NCBI RefSeq assembly: GCF_000298195.1
Contig: NZ_BAHC01000135.1
Location: 26,195 to 90,194 of the forward strand
From: Gordonia rhizosphera NBRC 16068
Lineage (GTDB): Bacteria; Actinomycetota; Actinomycetes; Mycobacteriales; Mycobacteriaceae
Direction of reading: 5' to 3'
DNA length: 64,000 nucleotides
Position numbers and translations under genes: made by a program. A model generated the notes under the pieces. That model worked only from the letters and a program-made list of their open reading frames with translations, was not told where the DNA came from and ran no database searches. Each line of letters starts with the position of its first letter. Within the stretch, counting starts at the first letter, position 1. Positions 51,313 through 61,793 of the stretch are shown here, piece after piece.

Positions 51313-52529
51313 CCCGCACCGTCTCGGTGCGGGCGCAGCGTCCGGGTGCGACACCCTCCCCGGCCGCCGCAGCAGACGCGCGCGGGTGGCGGGCCGGCAC
51401 CTGGCTGGGCGCACCCGCACCAGGCGGGCTCGCGTTGCCGTCCGCGACGCCCGCCGCCGACACTCTGTACGCTCCGCGCGGCGTCTGGTTCGACGACGAC
51501 CTCCTCGTGGTCGCCGACACCGGCAACCACCGGGTGCTGATCTGGCACGGGCCGCCGACCGGCGATCACCGACCCGCCGACGTGCTGCTGGGGCAGTCGA
51601 GTTGGGCGGAGGACACCGCGAACGACGGTGGCACCGGCTCCGAGAACGGGCTGCAACTACCGACCGGGGTGCTCGTTCACTACGGCGCGCTCATCGTCTG
51701 CGACGCCTGGAATCACCGCATCCTGATCTGGCACGACATCCCCACCACCTCCCGGCCCGCCGACCTCGTTCTCGGACAGTCCGATCGGACCGGTGTCGAG
51801 CCCAACCGCGGCGGCGCTCCCGATGCCACCAGCTTCTACTGGCCGTTCGGGGTCGGGATCGTCGACGACGGGTTCTGGGTTGCCGACACCGGCAACCGCC
51901 GCGTCCTCGGCTGGCTCGACGGCATCCCCACCGGCCCCGACCAGCCCGCCGACGTCGTCCTCGGGCAGCCCGATGCTACAGCGCGCGAGGAGAACCGCGG
52001 AGGCCCCGCCGGACCGTGCTCCTTCCGCTGGCCACACGCCATCGCCGACCTCGCCGGCACTCTGCTCGTTGCCGACGCCGGTAACCACCGCATCCTCGGT
52101 TGGAGCACCCCTCTGCTCCCTGAGGAGCGAGCTTGCGAGCGTCGCGAAGGGACCGACGCCGACCTCGTCCTCGGGCAGCCCGACTTCCACACCGCCACCG
52201 AATTCCCCTACGCCCCGCAAACCGCGCACGGCCTGCGATTCCCCTACGCGCTCACCGTCGCCGGCGGCGAACTCGCGGTGGCCGACACCGCCAACAACCG
52301 CATCCTGCTGTGGGACCAACCCGGCTGGTCCGACGCCGCGCACGCGGGCGTCGTCGGCGACGCCGACGGGGTGCTCGCGCAGCCGAGCACGGCCGCCAAC
52401 GGAGAGAACCGGTGGGACGCCGTCGACCGCGACACCCTCTGCTGGCCCTACGGCATCCACCGGCACGGCAACCGGATGGCCATCGCCGACTCCGGCAACA
52501 ACCGCGTCGTCGTCTGGGAGCGAGGATGA
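51309..52529 (+). CDS. NHL-repeat beta-propeller protein of the hydrogenase operon
   Basis: This 406-aa protein has six NHL-type units with VADTGNHRVLIW, CDAWNHRILIW, VADTGNRRVLGW, VADAGNHRILGW, VADTANNRILLW and IADSGNNRVVVW. The GTG at 51309 overlaps the previous stop; ATG 51291 is an alternative. A REP-like palindrome at 52118-52151 is read in frame within the fourth/fifth blade. It is probably a docking protein; similar proteins accompany Huc-type hydrogenases. Confidence 0.82.
   Translation: MTRTVSVRAQRPGATPSPAAAADARGWRAGTWLGAPAPGGLALPSATPAADTLYAPRGVWFDDDLLVVADTGNHRVLIWHGPPTGDHRPADVLLGQSSWAEDTANDGGTGSENGLQLPTGVLVHYGALIVCDAWNHRILIWHDIPTTSRPADLVLGQSDRTGVEPNRGGAPDATSFYWPFGVGIVDDGFWVADTGNRRVLGWLDGIPTGPDQPADVVLGQPDATAREENRGGPAGPCSFRWPHAIADLAGTLLVADAGNHRILGWSTPLLPEERACERREGTDADLVLGQPDFHTATEFPYAPQTAHGLRFPYALTVAGGELAVADTANNRILLWDQPGWSDAAHAGVVGDADGVLAQPSTAANGENRWDAVDRDTLCWPYGIHRHGNRMAIADSGNNRVVVWERG
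52118..52151. repeat. REP-like palindrome inserted in the NHL coding sequence
   Basis: CCCTGAGGAGCGAGC-TTGC-GAGCG-TCGCGAAGGG is an imperfect palindrome of a kind I recall from intergenic regions of Gordonia and Rhodococcus. Here it encodes LLPEERACERREG, a charged stretch between two propeller blades. Confidence 0.55.
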
Positions 52530-54940
52530 CCGTACGCATGCAGGTGGAGGTCACCGGCGTCGTCCAGGGCGTCGGTTTCCGGCCCGCGGTCGCCCGGATC
52601 GCCGCCCGACGCGGCCTGACCGGCAGCGTCAGCAACGAATCCGGGGTGGTACGTTGCGAATTCGAGGGCGCCGCCGACGCCGTGGCCGCCGCGATCGCCG
52701 AGGTCGGTGCAGGTCCGACCCCGCTGTCCCGGGTCGATGCCGTGGTCACCGCAGAACTCCAGTGCCGCAACGACTCCGGATTCGTGATCGCCACCAGCCG
52801 CGCGGGCGGCGCGGCGCGCACCATCATTCCGTCCGACGTCGCCACCTGCCCGAACTGTCTGGCCGAACTACACGACCCCGGCAACCGCCGGTACGGGCAC
52901 CCGTTCATCACCTGCACCGACTGCGGCCCCCGCTACACCGTCATCACCGACCTGCCGTATGACCGTGACGCCACCACGATGGCCGCTTTCACCATGTGCG
53001 AGGCGTGCCGGCGCGAGTACACCGATCCCACCGATCGCCGCTACCACGCCGAGACGATCGCCTGTCCTGACTGCGGCCCACGCCTGGAGTTCCGCGGCAT
53101 CGCCGGCCGCCCCGTCCCCGGCCACATGCCGGGCGACGACCCGATCACCGCCGCCGCCACCGCACTGTGCGCAGGGAAGATCGTGGCGATCAAGGGTATC
53201 GGCGGCTACCACCTGGCCTGCCGCGCCGACCTCGATGAACCCGTCGAACTCCTGCGCAGCCGGAAGGGCCGCCCGGACAAGCCGTTCGCCATCATGGTCG
53301 GCGGCCTCGACGAGGCCGCCCGGCTCGTCGAACTCGACCACGCCGCTCGCCAAGCCCTCGCCGCACCGACCGCGCCGGTCGTCATCGCACCGCGGAATGC
53401 CGGGAGCCGGGCCGCCGGGAGCCTGGCCGCCGATGCCGTCGCACCCCGCCTCGCCGACCTCGGGGTGATGATCGCCTACACCCCGATCCACCACCTGCTG
53501 TTCGACCGGCTCGGGCCCCTGCCCCTGGTGATGACATCGGCCAACACCAGCGGCTCACCGATCCTGTTCCGCGACAGTGACATCGACGATCGTCTCGACG
53601 GGATCGCGGACGCCGTGCTCACCCATGACCGGCGGATCGTCGTGCCCTGCGAGGATTCCGTCGTCCGAGTAGACGGGGACACTACAGACGGGGACACTAC
53701 AGACGGGGACACTACAGACGGGGACACTGCCGACGGGGCCGCGATCATCCCGATCCGCCGATCCCGGGGCTATGCGCCCATGCCGGTCACCGGCGTCGCA
53801 TCACCGGTCCCGCTCGTCGCCACCGGGGGCGACCTCAAGACGACGTTCTGCCTCCTCGGCCGCGACGGACACGCACACATGTCCTCGCACCTCGGCGATA
53901 TGTCCGACCCGCGGACCCAGCGGTCGTTCACCGACGCCCTCGACCATCTGCAGCAGATGACGGCCGTCACCGCCGCTGCGATCGCCTGCGACATGCACCC
54001 GCGCTACGCCACCACCGCCTGGGCGCACCGCGCAGCCGGCGGACGCGAGGTCATCGAGGTCCAGCATCACCACGCGCATGCGGTGTCGCTGCTGGCCGAA
54101 CACGGACTGCTCGGCACCCCCGCCGTGGTGCTGACCTTCGACGGCACCGGCTACGGCACCGATGGCGTCGTCTGGGGCGGCGAGTTCCTCGCCCTGGGCA
54201 CCGACCCGAGCGTGTTCACCCGTGTCGCCCACCTGGCGGAATTCGCCCTACCCGGCGGCGAGAACGCGGTCCGCGAACCGTCCCGCATCGCCCTGGACCT
54301 GCTGTGGCGCAGCGGCATCGGTGGCCTCGACGACCTGCACCCCGCCACGACGGTCGGCGACCTGGGCCTGCGCATCATCGCCCAGCAACGCGCGAAAGGC
54401 CTCGGCTGCCCGACCACCACCAGCATGGGCCGCCTGTTCGACGGAGTATCGGCGCTGCTCGGGATCTGCGCACACGTCACCTACGAGGGGCAGGCCGCCA
54501 TCGAACTCGAGGCCTGCGCCCGCCACGGTGTCCCCGACTCCGCAGCCCTCGACCGCATGGCCATCGACCAGGAACCGACCCCGGGCACCCTCGACCATCG
54601 CCACATCATCGCCCACCTGTCCGCCGGACTCCGCGCCGGCCGCGGCCGCGCCGACCTGGCGGCGACATTCCAGCAGTGGGTCATCGACGCATCGGTGCGT
54701 GTCGCCACCGACGCCGCCCACACACTGGGCATCAACACGGTCGGCCTGACCGGAGGCGTCTTCGCGAACACCGCCCTACGTCGTGGCATCGGCGCGACAC
54801 TGGAACAACGGGGATTGTGGGTCCTCACTCATGCGACCGTGCCGCCGAACGACGGAGGTCTGGCACTCGGGCAGGCGTGTGTGGCCGCGGCCACCCTCGC
54901 CGCACGTGCCGAACGGCCGACCAGCCGAGGAGAGGAGTAG
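52526..54940 (+). CDS. hypF: Carbamoyltransferase HypF
   Basis: This 804-aa protein makes the CN ligands of the NiFe site from carbamoyl phosphate. The acylphosphatase domain is 1-90 ([10 protein letters not shown]). Zinc-finger pairs CPNC, CTDC, CEAC and CPDC lie at about 110-185, the YrdC domain at 200-390, and the Kae1-like carbamoyltransferase at 430-800 ([22 protein letters not shown]). A 15-bp tandem repeat adds a DGDTT linker near residue 385. It overlaps the NHL stop. Confidence 0.96.
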   Translation: MTVRMQVEVTGVVQGVGFRPAVARIAARRGLTGSVSNESGVVRCEFEGAADAVAAAIAEVGAGPTPLSRVDAVVTAELQCRNDSGFVIATSRAGGAARTIIPSDVATCPNCLAELHDPGNRRYGHPFITCTDCGPRYTVITDLPYDRDATTMAAFTMCEACRREYTDPTDRRYHAETIACPDCGPRLEFRGIAGRPVPGHMPGDDPITAAATALCAGKIVAIKGIGGYHLACRADLDEPVELLRSRKGRPDKPFAIMVGGLDEAARLVELDHAARQALAAPTAPVVIAPRNAGSRAAGSLAADAVAPRLADLGVMIAYTPIHHLLFDRLGPLPLVMTSANTSGSPILFRDSDIDDRLDGIADAVLTHDRRIVVPCEDSVVRVDGDTTDGDTTDGDTTDGDTADGAAIIPIRRSRGYAPMPVTGVASPVPLVATGGDLKTTFCLLGRDGHAHMSSHLGDMSDPRTQRSFTDALDHLQQMTAVTAAAIACDMHPRYATTAWAHRAAGGREVIEVQHHHAHAVSLLAEHGLLGTPAVVLTFDGTGYGTDGVVWGGEFLALGTDPSVFTRVAHLAEFALPGGENAVREPSRIALDLLWRSGIGGLDDLHPATTVGDLGLRIIAQQRAKGLGCPTTTSMGRLFDGVSALLGICAHVTYEGQAAIELEACARHGVPDSAALDRMAIDQEPTPGTLDHRHIIAHLSAGLRAGRGRADLAATFQQWVIDASVRVATDAAHTLGINTVGLTGGVFANTALRRGIGATLEQRGLWVLTHATVPPNDGGLALGQACVAAATLAARAERPTSRGEE
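53672..53731 (+). repeat. Four 15-bp tandem repeats in hypF
   Basis: Three identical copies and one variant of GACGGGGACACTACA encode a DGDTT repeat between the YrdC and Kae1-like domains. The unit keeps the reading frame. Confidence 0.85.
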
Positions 54941-54943
54941 CCC

Positions 54944-55216
54944 ATGTGTCTGGGAATTCCCGGGCGGGTGACGCACATCTGGGAGGAGGCGGGCACCCGG
55001 ATGTCGACGGTGGACTTCTCCGGCGTCAGCAAGACCGTGTGCCTGGCCTATCTGCCCGACATGGAGGTCGGCGAATACACCATCGTGCACGCCGGTTTCG
55101 CCATCACCCGCCTCGACGAGGCCTCCGCGCAGGAGACGCTGCAGATGTTCGCCGACCTCGGCATCCTCGACGAGGAACTCGGGTCCGAGCCGCTCGAAGA
55201 GGGCCGATCGGCATGA
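54944..55216 (+). CDS. hypC: Hydrogenase assembly chaperone HypC
   Basis: This 90-aa protein starts MCLGIPGRV, whose Cys2 binds the Fe(CN)2CO unit, and has the family's FAITRLDE segment. It carries iron with HypD to the large-subunit precursor. It lies between hypF and hypD, whose start overlaps. Confidence 0.96.
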   Translation: MCLGIPGRVTHIWEEAGTRMSTVDFSGVSKTVCLAYLPDMEVGEYTIVHAGFAITRLDEASAQETLQMFADLGILDEELGSEPLEEGRSA

Positions 55217-56319
55217 AGTACCTCGACGAGTTCCGCGACCCGGTCGCCGCCCACGCTCTGGTGGAGCAGATCCGCGACCGCGCCACCCGGCAGTGGACCC
55301 TGATGGAAGTGTGTGGCGGACAGACCCATTCGATCATCCGCAACGGCATCGACCAGCTCCTCGACGGTGTCGTCGAGTTCATCCACGGCCCCGGCTGCCC
55401 GGTGTGCGTGACCCCGCTGGAGGTCATCGACCGGGCGTTGACGATCGCCGCCCGCGACGAGGTGATCTTCTGTTCCTTCGGCGACATGCTGCGCGTCCCC
55501 GGCAGCCGCGAGGACCTGTTCTCCGTGCGCGCCCGCGGCGGCGATGTGCGTGTGGTCTATTCGCCACTCGACGCGGTACGCATCGCCGCCGACAACCCCG
55601 ACAAGGAGGTCGTCTTCTTCGGCGTCGGGTTCGAGACCACCGCCCCGGCCAACGCCATGTCGGTGCTGCACGCCCAACGACTCGGGCTGGTCAACTTCTC
55701 CATGCTGGTCTCCCACGTCCTGGTGCCGCCGGCGATGACCGCGATCCTGTCGTCACCGACCAACCGGGTGCAGGGTTTCCTCGCCGCCGGCCACGTGTGC
55801 TCGGTGATGGGCACCGACCAGTACGGCCCCCTTGTCGAGCGATACCGCGTGCCGATCGTCGTGACCGGATTCGAACCGCTCGATCTGCTCGAAGGGGTAC
55901 GGCAGGCCGTCGACCTCCTGGAAACCGGCACCCCGGAACTGCGCAACGCCTACCCGCGTGCGGTGAGCGCGGCCGGGAACACCGTCGCCCAGCAGACCCT
56001 GGCCGATGTGTTCACCGTCGTCGACCGGCAGTGGCGGGGGATCGGGATGATCCCGCAATCCGGCTGGGCACTGTCCAAGAGGTACGCCGCCTTCGACGCC
56101 GAAATCCGATTCGGCGTCGGGCATCTCGAAGTATCCGAGTCGGCCGACTGTCACGCCGGTGAGGTCCTGCAGGGCATGCTGAAACCCAACGAGTGCCCCG
56201 CGTTCGGCAAGACCTGCACCCCGCGGAATCCGTTGGGCGCCACCATGGTGTCCAGCGAGGGTGCGTGCGCCGCCTACTATCACTTCCGCCGGCTCACCAT
56301 CGGAGCCGGTCATGTCTGA
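55213..56319 (+). CDS. hypD: Hydrogenase formation protein HypD
   Basis: This 368-aa protein has [11 protein letters not shown] with Cys near 35, [10 protein letters not shown] near 63, the GFETTAP motif near 138 and the [4Fe-4S] Cys motif in the C-terminal [23 protein letters not shown] region. It is the scaffold for Fe(CN)2CO assembly with HypC and HypE. It overlaps hypC and hypE. Confidence 0.96.
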   Translation: MKYLDEFRDPVAAHALVEQIRDRATRQWTLMEVCGGQTHSIIRNGIDQLLDGVVEFIHGPGCPVCVTPLEVIDRALTIAARDEVIFCSFGDMLRVPGSREDLFSVRARGGDVRVVYSPLDAVRIAADNPDKEVVFFGVGFETTAPANAMSVLHAQRLGLVNFSMLVSHVLVPPAMTAILSSPTNRVQGFLAAGHVCSVMGTDQYGPLVERYRVPIVVTGFEPLDLLEGVRQAVDLLETGTPELRNAYPRAVSAAGNTVAQQTLADVFTVVDRQWRGIGMIPQSGWALSKRYAAFDAEIRFGVGHLEVSESADCHAGEVLQGMLKPNECPAFGKTCTPRNPLGATMVSSEGACAAYYHFRRLTIGAGHV

Positions 56320-57373
56320 CCAGCCGACGATCGCCGACCCCGAATCCTGGTCCTGCCCGCTACCCTTGCGCGACACCGAACGGATCGTGCTCGGTCACGG
56401 CGGCGGTGGCGTGCTGTCGGAGGAACTGATCGAGAACCTCTTCGTCCCCGCGTTCGGTGGGCGGTCGGGCGCGGCGCGCGATTCGGTGTCACTCGCGGTC
56501 GACGCCGGCCGTATCGCATTCACCACCGATTCCTATGTGGTGCAGCCACTTTTCTTTCCCGGCGGGAGCATCGGAGAGCTCGCGGTCAACGGAACCGTCA
56601 ACGACCTCGCCTGCAGCGGCGCGATGCCGTTGGCGCTCAGCGCCGGCTTCATCCTCGAGGAGGGTCTCGAGCTGTTGGTGCTCGGCCGGGTGGCGCAGAC
56701 GATGGGTGCCGCCGCCAGGAAGGCCGGTGTGCGGATCGAGACCGGCGACACCAAGGTCGTCGAGCGCGGATCGGCCGACCAGCTGTTCATCAACACCTCC
56801 GGTATCGGAGTGATCCCCGACGGCGTCGACGTGCACCCCGAACGCATCCACCCCGGCGACCATGTGATCGTATCCGGGCCGGTCGGCGAACACGGCGTCG
56901 CGATCCTCAGTGTCCGGGAGGGCATCGACTTCGGCTCCACCGTCGAAACAGACAGCGCTGCACTGTGTTTCCTGGTACAGGACGCACTCGCCGCCGGTGA
57001 CGTACACGCGCTGCGTGACCCGACCCGCGGCGGGGTGGTCGCCGCGGTCACCGAACTCGCCCGCGGCGCCGGGGTCGGGATCGAGCTCGACGAATCCGCC
57101 ATCCCGGTGCCCGAGGCGGTGGCGTCGGCGTGTGGATTCCTCGGTCTCGACCCGCTGCAGATCGCCAACGAGGGCAAGATGATCGCCGTTGTCGCGCCGG
57201 AGCATTCCGACGCGGTGGTTGCCGCCATGCGTGCCCGCCCCGAAGGAGCCGGTGCGACGGTGATCGGCCGGGCCGTCGACGACCATCACGGCATGGTGGT
57301 GGGCCGCACCGCCTTCGGCACCACGCGGGTCATCGAACGGGACCTGGGGGAGCAGCTGCCGCGGATCTGCTGA
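56312..57373 (+). CDS. hypE: Hydrogenase maturation protein HypE
   Basis: This 353-aa AIR-synthase-fold protein dehydrates thiocarbamate to cyanide. [13 protein letters not shown] is near the start, [12 protein letters not shown] near 95, and the reactive C-terminal Cys is in PRIC. ATG 56312 overlaps hypD by eight bases. It is the last gene of the plus-strand hydrogenase operon. Confidence 0.96.
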   Translation: MSDQPTIADPESWSCPLPLRDTERIVLGHGGGGVLSEELIENLFVPAFGGRSGAARDSVSLAVDAGRIAFTTDSYVVQPLFFPGGSIGELAVNGTVNDLACSGAMPLALSAGFILEEGLELLVLGRVAQTMGAAARKAGVRIETGDTKVVERGSADQLFINTSGIGVIPDGVDVHPERIHPGDHVIVSGPVGEHGVAILSVREGIDFGSTVETDSAALCFLVQDALAAGDVHALRDPTRGGVVAAVTELARGAGVGIELDESAIPVPEAVASACGFLGLDPLQIANEGKMIAVVAPEHSDAVVAAMRARPEGAGATVIGRAVDDHHGMVVGRTAFGTTRVIERDLGEQLPRIC

Positions 57374-57377
57374 GGGT

Positions 57378-58094
57378 CTATCGGTCCGGAGCGGTGAACA
57401 CCTGGAACATGACCCGCCGACTCAGCTCGAAGCCCATCGCCTCGTAGAGCCGGATGGCTCCGACGTTGTCGCCCGCCGCGTGCAGGAACGGTGTCTCGCC
57501 GTGCCCCCGGATACCGTGTGCGACGGCCCGTACCAGCCGGCTGCCCAGACCCTGACCCCGAAAATCCGGGTCGGTGCAGACCGCGCTGATCTCGGTCCAG
57601 CCGGGCAGGCGAAGACGTTCCCCGGCCATCGCGATCAGCCGGCCGTCGCGCCGGATACCGAGGTAGGTGCCGAGCTCGATGGTGCGCGGCCGGAACGGGC
57701 CGGGTTCGGTGCGCCGCACCAGTTCCGTCATCTCGGGGACGTCGGCCGCGGTGAGCTCGATCGCCTCGTCGTCGGGTGCGGCGTCGACGGCACGGTCGAC
57801 CATCTGGACACCGGGTATCGACATCACCACACCCCACCCGTCGGGCGGGGTGACGGCCACGACCGGCAGAAAGATCGAGTGGCCGGGCCCGACGAGCACG
57901 GCCGCCGCGGCCCAGTCCTCGGCGGTGGGATCGTCCGGCAACGCCGCCATCGGGCACACGTCGGGGTGGTAGCGCACCGCGTTGCCGCGGCCCTCGGCGA
58001 AGGAGGCGTGCGGACCGACCAGGGCCGCGAGGGCGGGATTGCCCAGGATGGCCTGGTCGGGTGCGGGCGACGTCGGGTCCGAGTCACCGATCAT
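57378..58094 (-). CDS. GNAT family N-acetyltransferase (FR47-like)
   Basis: This 238-aa protein has its GNAT fold in the C-terminal half. The acetyl-CoA loop is TDPDFRGQGLGSRLVRAVAHG near residue 170 and the end is NVGAIRLYEAMGFELSRRVMFQVF. ATG 58094 was preferred to an upstream GTG/TTG extension. It is convergent with hypE and its function is independent of the hydrogenase. Confidence 0.85.
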   Translation of the reverse strand: MIGDSDPTSPAPDQAILGNPALAALVGPHASFAEGRGNAVRYHPDVCPMAALPDDPTAEDWAAAAVLVGPGHSIFLPVVAVTPPDGWGVVMSIPGVQMVDRAVDAAPDDEAIELTAADVPEMTELVRRTEPGPFRPRTIELGTYLGIRRDGRLIAMAGERLRLPGWTEISAVCTDPDFRGQGLGSRLVRAVAHGIRGHGETPFLHAAGDNVGAIRLYEAMGFELSRRVMFQVFTAPDR

Positions 58095-58258
58095 GCTGCT
58101 GACCACCCTGACGACGATATCGGTAGCGAATCGGACAAACGTTGCGTACCCGTCGTCGCAGGTCAAGGGATAGACCAACGTCCCTCGACAGAGCCGCATA
58201 CCGAGTGCACGCTGGAATCACAGGGTTCTACCGGATGACGGGAGAAGGGGTTGCGGCG

Positions 58259-58558
58259 ATGAGGTACGACGACCACATGTGGGGCAACAACTGGGGCTGG
58301 GGCGACTGGATCCTGATGACCGGCCTGATGGTGGTGTTCTGGGCAGTCGTGATCACCGCAATCGTCCTGGCCGTCCGCTATCTGACCGGTCCGCGCCACG
58401 CCGGAGGAGCCCAGCCGCCCGGCCCCCAGGCACCCGGCTCCCAGCCACCCCCCGGGCAGCCCCGGGCCGAGGAAGTGCTGTCCGAACGGTTCGCGCGCGG
58501 CGAGATCGACGAGGACGAGTACCGGCAGCGCATGACGGCGCTGCGGGAACACCGTTGA
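58259..58558 (+). CDS. SHOCT-domain small membrane protein
   Basis: This 99-aa protein has a Trp/Asn/Gly-rich start (MWGNNWGWGDW), one transmembrane helix (LMTGLMVVFWAVVITAIVLAV) and a Pro/Gln linker. A C-terminal SHOCT motif (LSERFARGEIDEDEYRQRM) follows. It is next to a cupredoxin gene, as SHOCT proteins often are. Its role is unknown. Confidence 0.85.
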   Translation: MRYDDHMWGNNWGWGDWILMTGLMVVFWAVVITAIVLAVRYLTGPRHAGGAQPPGPQAPGSQPPPGQPRAEEVLSERFARGEIDEDEYRQRMTALREHR

Positions 58559-58563
58559 CCGCG

Positions 58564-59253
58564 ATGAGTTCGCACCGTCTGCGAACCATCCTGGCCATCG
58601 TGACCGCGGCGCTGGTGCTGGGTGTCGGCACCACCGCGGTCATCTACGCCGTCCGGCCCGACAACACGGCGCCGCAGACCTTCAACGGTCAATATCCGGG
58701 CGGAGCCTATGGTCCCGGCATGATGGGCCCGGGCCGGAATGGTTATCCCGACACGTCGTCGTCGTGCAGTGCCCCGGATCTGCCCGGCACCGTCGTCGAT
58801 GTCACGCTCACCGACATGGGCGGCATGATGGGTCCGCGCGGCAACGGCGGCTACGGTCCGGCGCAGGGCCGGTTGGAGTGGCCGAACCTGGGCATCATGG
58901 GCCGGCCGGGCATGATGCGTATCGCCGTCGCGCCGGCCTCGGTGCCCGCCGGGGAGGTCAGCTTCCGTGTGCTCAATTCCGGTTGGCTGCCACACGAATT
59001 GGTGGTGCTTCCGCTCTCCGAGAACCAACAGCCCGGGCAGCGTACGGTCGGCTCCGACGGCAAGATCGACGAGGCCGGCAGTCTGGGCGAGGCATCGCTC
59101 AGCTGCGGCGCCGGCGAAGGGGACGGAATCGCGTCCGGATCGACCGGCTGGACCACGATCACCCTGCCGGCCGGACGCTACGAACTGGTCTGCAACATCG
59201 CGGGTCACTACGGCGCGGGTATGTACGCGGAGTTGGACGTGACCAACCCGTAG
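58564..59253 (+). CDS. Membrane-anchored cupredoxin-like copper protein
   Basis: This 229-aa protein has an N-terminal anchor or signal (ILAIVTAALVLGVGTTAVIYA), then a Met/Gly-rich stretch (GPGMMGPGRNG, GGMMGPRGNGG). The C-terminal cupredoxin domain has His in LPHELVVLP and LVCNIAGHYGAGM, the type-1 copper His-Cys-His-Met set. The Met-rich part may bind copper. It starts six bases after the SHOCT gene. Confidence 0.85.
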   Translation: MSSHRLRTILAIVTAALVLGVGTTAVIYAVRPDNTAPQTFNGQYPGGAYGPGMMGPGRNGYPDTSSSCSAPDLPGTVVDVTLTDMGGMMGPRGNGGYGPAQGRLEWPNLGIMGRPGMMRIAVAPASVPAGEVSFRVLNSGWLPHELVVLPLSENQQPGQRTVGSDGKIDEAGSLGEASLSCGAGEGDGIASGSTGWTTITLPAGRYELVCNIAGHYGAGMYAELDVTNP

Positions 59254-59260
59254 TCGGCGG

Positions 59261-60784
59261 TTACCGGGTCTGGACCGGCTGCTTTTTCCTTGGCCGGGAC
59301 ACGGCGTCAACGATCACTTCGGCATCGCCGCTCTTGTCGCTGACCGGGGCTTCGACTGCCCGCACGGCCTTCGCCGGCACGGCCTTCTGCGGGGCCGGGA
59401 GTGTCTCGACGGCCTCCATCAGCGTCGTCAACGCTGCCGGGAGCGCGTCGGCAAGGTCCCAGAGATTGTCGACGAGGTCGGGGCAGGTCATCAGGGAGAT
59501 GTCGAAGGTGTCGACGTGGCTGTCGAGCGTGATGTTGAGGCCGGCACCGTGCGGGAAGAAGCCGAATCCGAACTGTCCGACCAACAGGGCTCCGGTGCAG
59601 TAGAGCGGTTCCCGTGACCCGGGGACGTTCGAGATCCCCAGATTGAACGGCATGGGCACGAAGTTGTTCATCCGGGTCAGGCCGACGAGAGCGGCGCCGA
59701 TGCCGACCGCGATCGGCGGCAACAGGGAGGCGATCTTCTCGGTGAGGTCGGCGGGTGCTTCGCCGATCGCCTTCTTCTGCCGTTCCATGTCGGCGGCGAC
59801 GAGCCGCAGAACCTCCAGCGGGTCGTCGAGATGCACCGGGAGGGCGGCCAGGACCGCCGTCACCTGGTTGCTGTCGGTGCTCTCGGTGGCGGCTCGGGTG
59901 GATACCGGTACACCGGCGATCACCGATTTGTCGGGCAGCTCGTCGCGCTGGGTCAACCAGTCGCGCAGCGCGATCGCGCATATTGCGAGGACGACGTCGT
60001 TGATCGTGGTCCCGGTGGCCTTGCTCACGCCGCGGACCGCGGCGAAGTCGAGGTGCGTATAGGCAAGGGAGCGGTTCGGGGAGATCGCCTGATTGAACGA
60101 GAGCCGCGGCACCGTGCGGACGGGGGCCGGGCCACTGCCGATGAAGGCCTTCACGACTCGGGGTAGCAGCCCCAGAATGTCGCGTTCGACGCTGATGAGG
60201 GTTCGGGCCGTACCGACGGTATCGCCGATACCGCGTCGCAGCATCTCCCACGCCGACGGTACCGAGTCCGGGGGCCAGATCGCCGGTGGCCCGATCTCGA
60301 CGTCGTCGGGGTCGAGGCTGTTGAGGGTCTGGGTGATGGCGACTCCGGTCGCACCGTCGACCGCGGCGTGGTGCATCTTCAGCGCGTGGGCAACGCGCCC
60401 ACCTTCGAGTCCGGTGAGCACGTGGAGTTCCCACTGTGGCCGGTTCCGGTCGAGGCCGCGTTCACTGATGTCGGTCAAGGCGGCGGTGAGCTCCATGCGT
60501 CCGCCCGGGGCCTCGATCTGCCGGGAGAAGACATGCGCATCGATGTCGAAGTCGGGGTCGTCGATCCAGTAGGGAAGGGTGAACGATCCGGGAACGTTGA
60601 CGAGCCGCCGGTGGAACGCCGGGATCTTGTCGAGCTTGCTGAGGAGCAGTCGCTTGGCGTGGTCTTCGTCGAAATCGTGCGGACTCGTCGACGGGTCGTA
60701 GATCGATACCGCGACGACGTGAGCATGGACCTCGTGGGTCTCCATCCCGAGAAATGCGGCGTCGATGCCACCGAGCCTGCGCAT
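59261..60784 (-). CDS. Wax ester synthase/diacylglycerol acyltransferase (WS/DGAT)
   Basis: This 507-aa enzyme has the catalytic MHHAAVDGATG (HHxxxDG) near residue 133, the NDVVLAICAIALRDWL region near 262 and LGISNVPGSREPLYCTGA near 388. It makes triacylglycerol or wax esters from acyl-CoA. ATG 60784 follows GGGAGAGG. It is divergent from the alpha/beta hydrolase. Confidence 0.93.
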   Translation of the reverse strand: MRRLGGIDAAFLGMETHEVHAHVVAVSIYDPSTSPHDFDEDHAKRLLLSKLDKIPAFHRRLVNVPGSFTLPYWIDDPDFDIDAHVFSRQIEAPGGRMELTAALTDISERGLDRNRPQWELHVLTGLEGGRVAHALKMHHAAVDGATGVAITQTLNSLDPDDVEIGPPAIWPPDSVPSAWEMLRRGIGDTVGTARTLISVERDILGLLPRVVKAFIGSGPAPVRTVPRLSFNQAISPNRSLAYTHLDFAAVRGVSKATGTTINDVVLAICAIALRDWLTQRDELPDKSVIAGVPVSTRAATESTDSNQVTAVLAALPVHLDDPLEVLRLVAADMERQKKAIGEAPADLTEKIASLLPPIAVGIGAALVGLTRMNNFVPMPFNLGISNVPGSREPLYCTGALLVGQFGFGFFPHGAGLNITLDSHVDTFDISLMTCPDLVDNLWDLADALPAALTTLMEAVETLPAPQKAVPAKAVRAVEAPVSDKSGDAEVIVDAVSRPRKKQPVQTR

Positions 60785-60952
60785 AATACCTCTCCCAATC
60801 ACCACAACTGATCGGCGGGGCGATCGAGTGGACTAGAACTGAAACTGACGTTAGATTTAGTATTGCATAGCCGTCCCGCTCATGTCACCCCCCGCCCGCC
60901 ACGGGCGAGTGTGATGTGCATCGGCGGACTGCACAGACGAAAAGGAGCGACA

Positions 60953-61702
60953 GTGTCCCAACCGACCAGTCCCAACAAGCCCGACGGTGCCCGTACCCCA
61001 ACGCTGTGGGAGGCCCGCCGGGAACTGCGGGCACCCCTCGAGCTCGCCACATCAGTTGTGCAGACCCGGTTCCTGCGCGGCTGGCCTCGCGGTGACGGCC
61101 ACCCCGTCGTCGTCGTGCCGGGGTTCATGGCCGGTCCCGAGTCCACCGCCTTTCTGCGGCGACACCTGCGTCGACTCAACTATCGGGTGTACGACTGGCA
61201 ACTCGGCCGGAACCGTGCGATCACACCCGCGCGGACTGCGGCCCTCGGGAGGTTCATGGCCGACCTGCACGAACGCTACGGGCAACGGGTGAGCGTCATC
61301 GGCTGGAGCGCCGGCGGCGTCTACGCCCGGGAGATGGGCCACACCTTCCCCGACCACACCCGTATGGTCATCACTCTCGCGAGTCCGTTCAACGAGCACC
61401 TGCCGACGACACCGGCCTGGAAGTTGTACCAGCTGGTCAATCGAGGCGCGACCTTCGAAGAGCTCTTCACGGAGGAGGCGGTGCAGCGTCGGGCCGAACC
61501 GCTGCCGGTACCCACGACCAGCGTCTACTCGCGCTCCGACGGGGTCGTCGCCTGGCAGTCATGCGTGTCCGCGCCCGCGCCTCTCAACGAGAGCGTCGAG
61601 GTCACCGGTACGCATATGGGCATGATTCATCACATCGACACACTGCGTGTCGTCGCCGACCGCCTCGCCCAGCGCGAAGGCGACTGGGCGCCGTACCGCT
61701 GA
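60953..61702 (+). CDS. Alpha/beta hydrolase (lipase-like)
   Basis: This 249-aa hydrolase has VVVVPGFMAGPES near residue 52 (oxyanion), the nucleophile elbow VIGWSAGGVYA near 118, VYSRSDGVV near 198 (Asp) and GTHMGMIHH near 225 (His). GTG 60953 follows AAAGGAG. Being next to WS/DGAT, it may turn over neutral lipid; this is inferred. Confidence 0.87.
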   Translation: MSQPTSPNKPDGARTPTLWEARRELRAPLELATSVVQTRFLRGWPRGDGHPVVVVPGFMAGPESTAFLRRHLRRLNYRVYDWQLGRNRAITPARTAALGRFMADLHERYGQRVSVIGWSAGGVYAREMGHTFPDHTRMVITLASPFNEHLPTTPAWKLYQLVNRGATFEELFTEEAVQRRAEPLPVPTTSVYSRSDGVVAWQSCVSAPAPLNESVEVTGTHMGMIHHIDTLRVVADRLAQREGDWAPYR

Positions 61703-61738
61703 CGCACCGCGGCGCACCGCTGGTGCGGTAACGAAAGA

Positions 61739-61774
61739 GTTTGGGACGCCGGGTCTGAACCCGGCGTCCCAAAC
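61739..61774. terminator. Bidirectional hairpin terminator
   Basis: GTTTGGGACGCCGGGT and ACCCGGCGTCCCAAAC pair perfectly around a 4-base loop. It lies between convergent genes (hydrolase and fadB-like) and so serves both. Confidence 0.85.
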
Positions 61775-61793
61775 CGTCAGTAACAGCGTGGGA

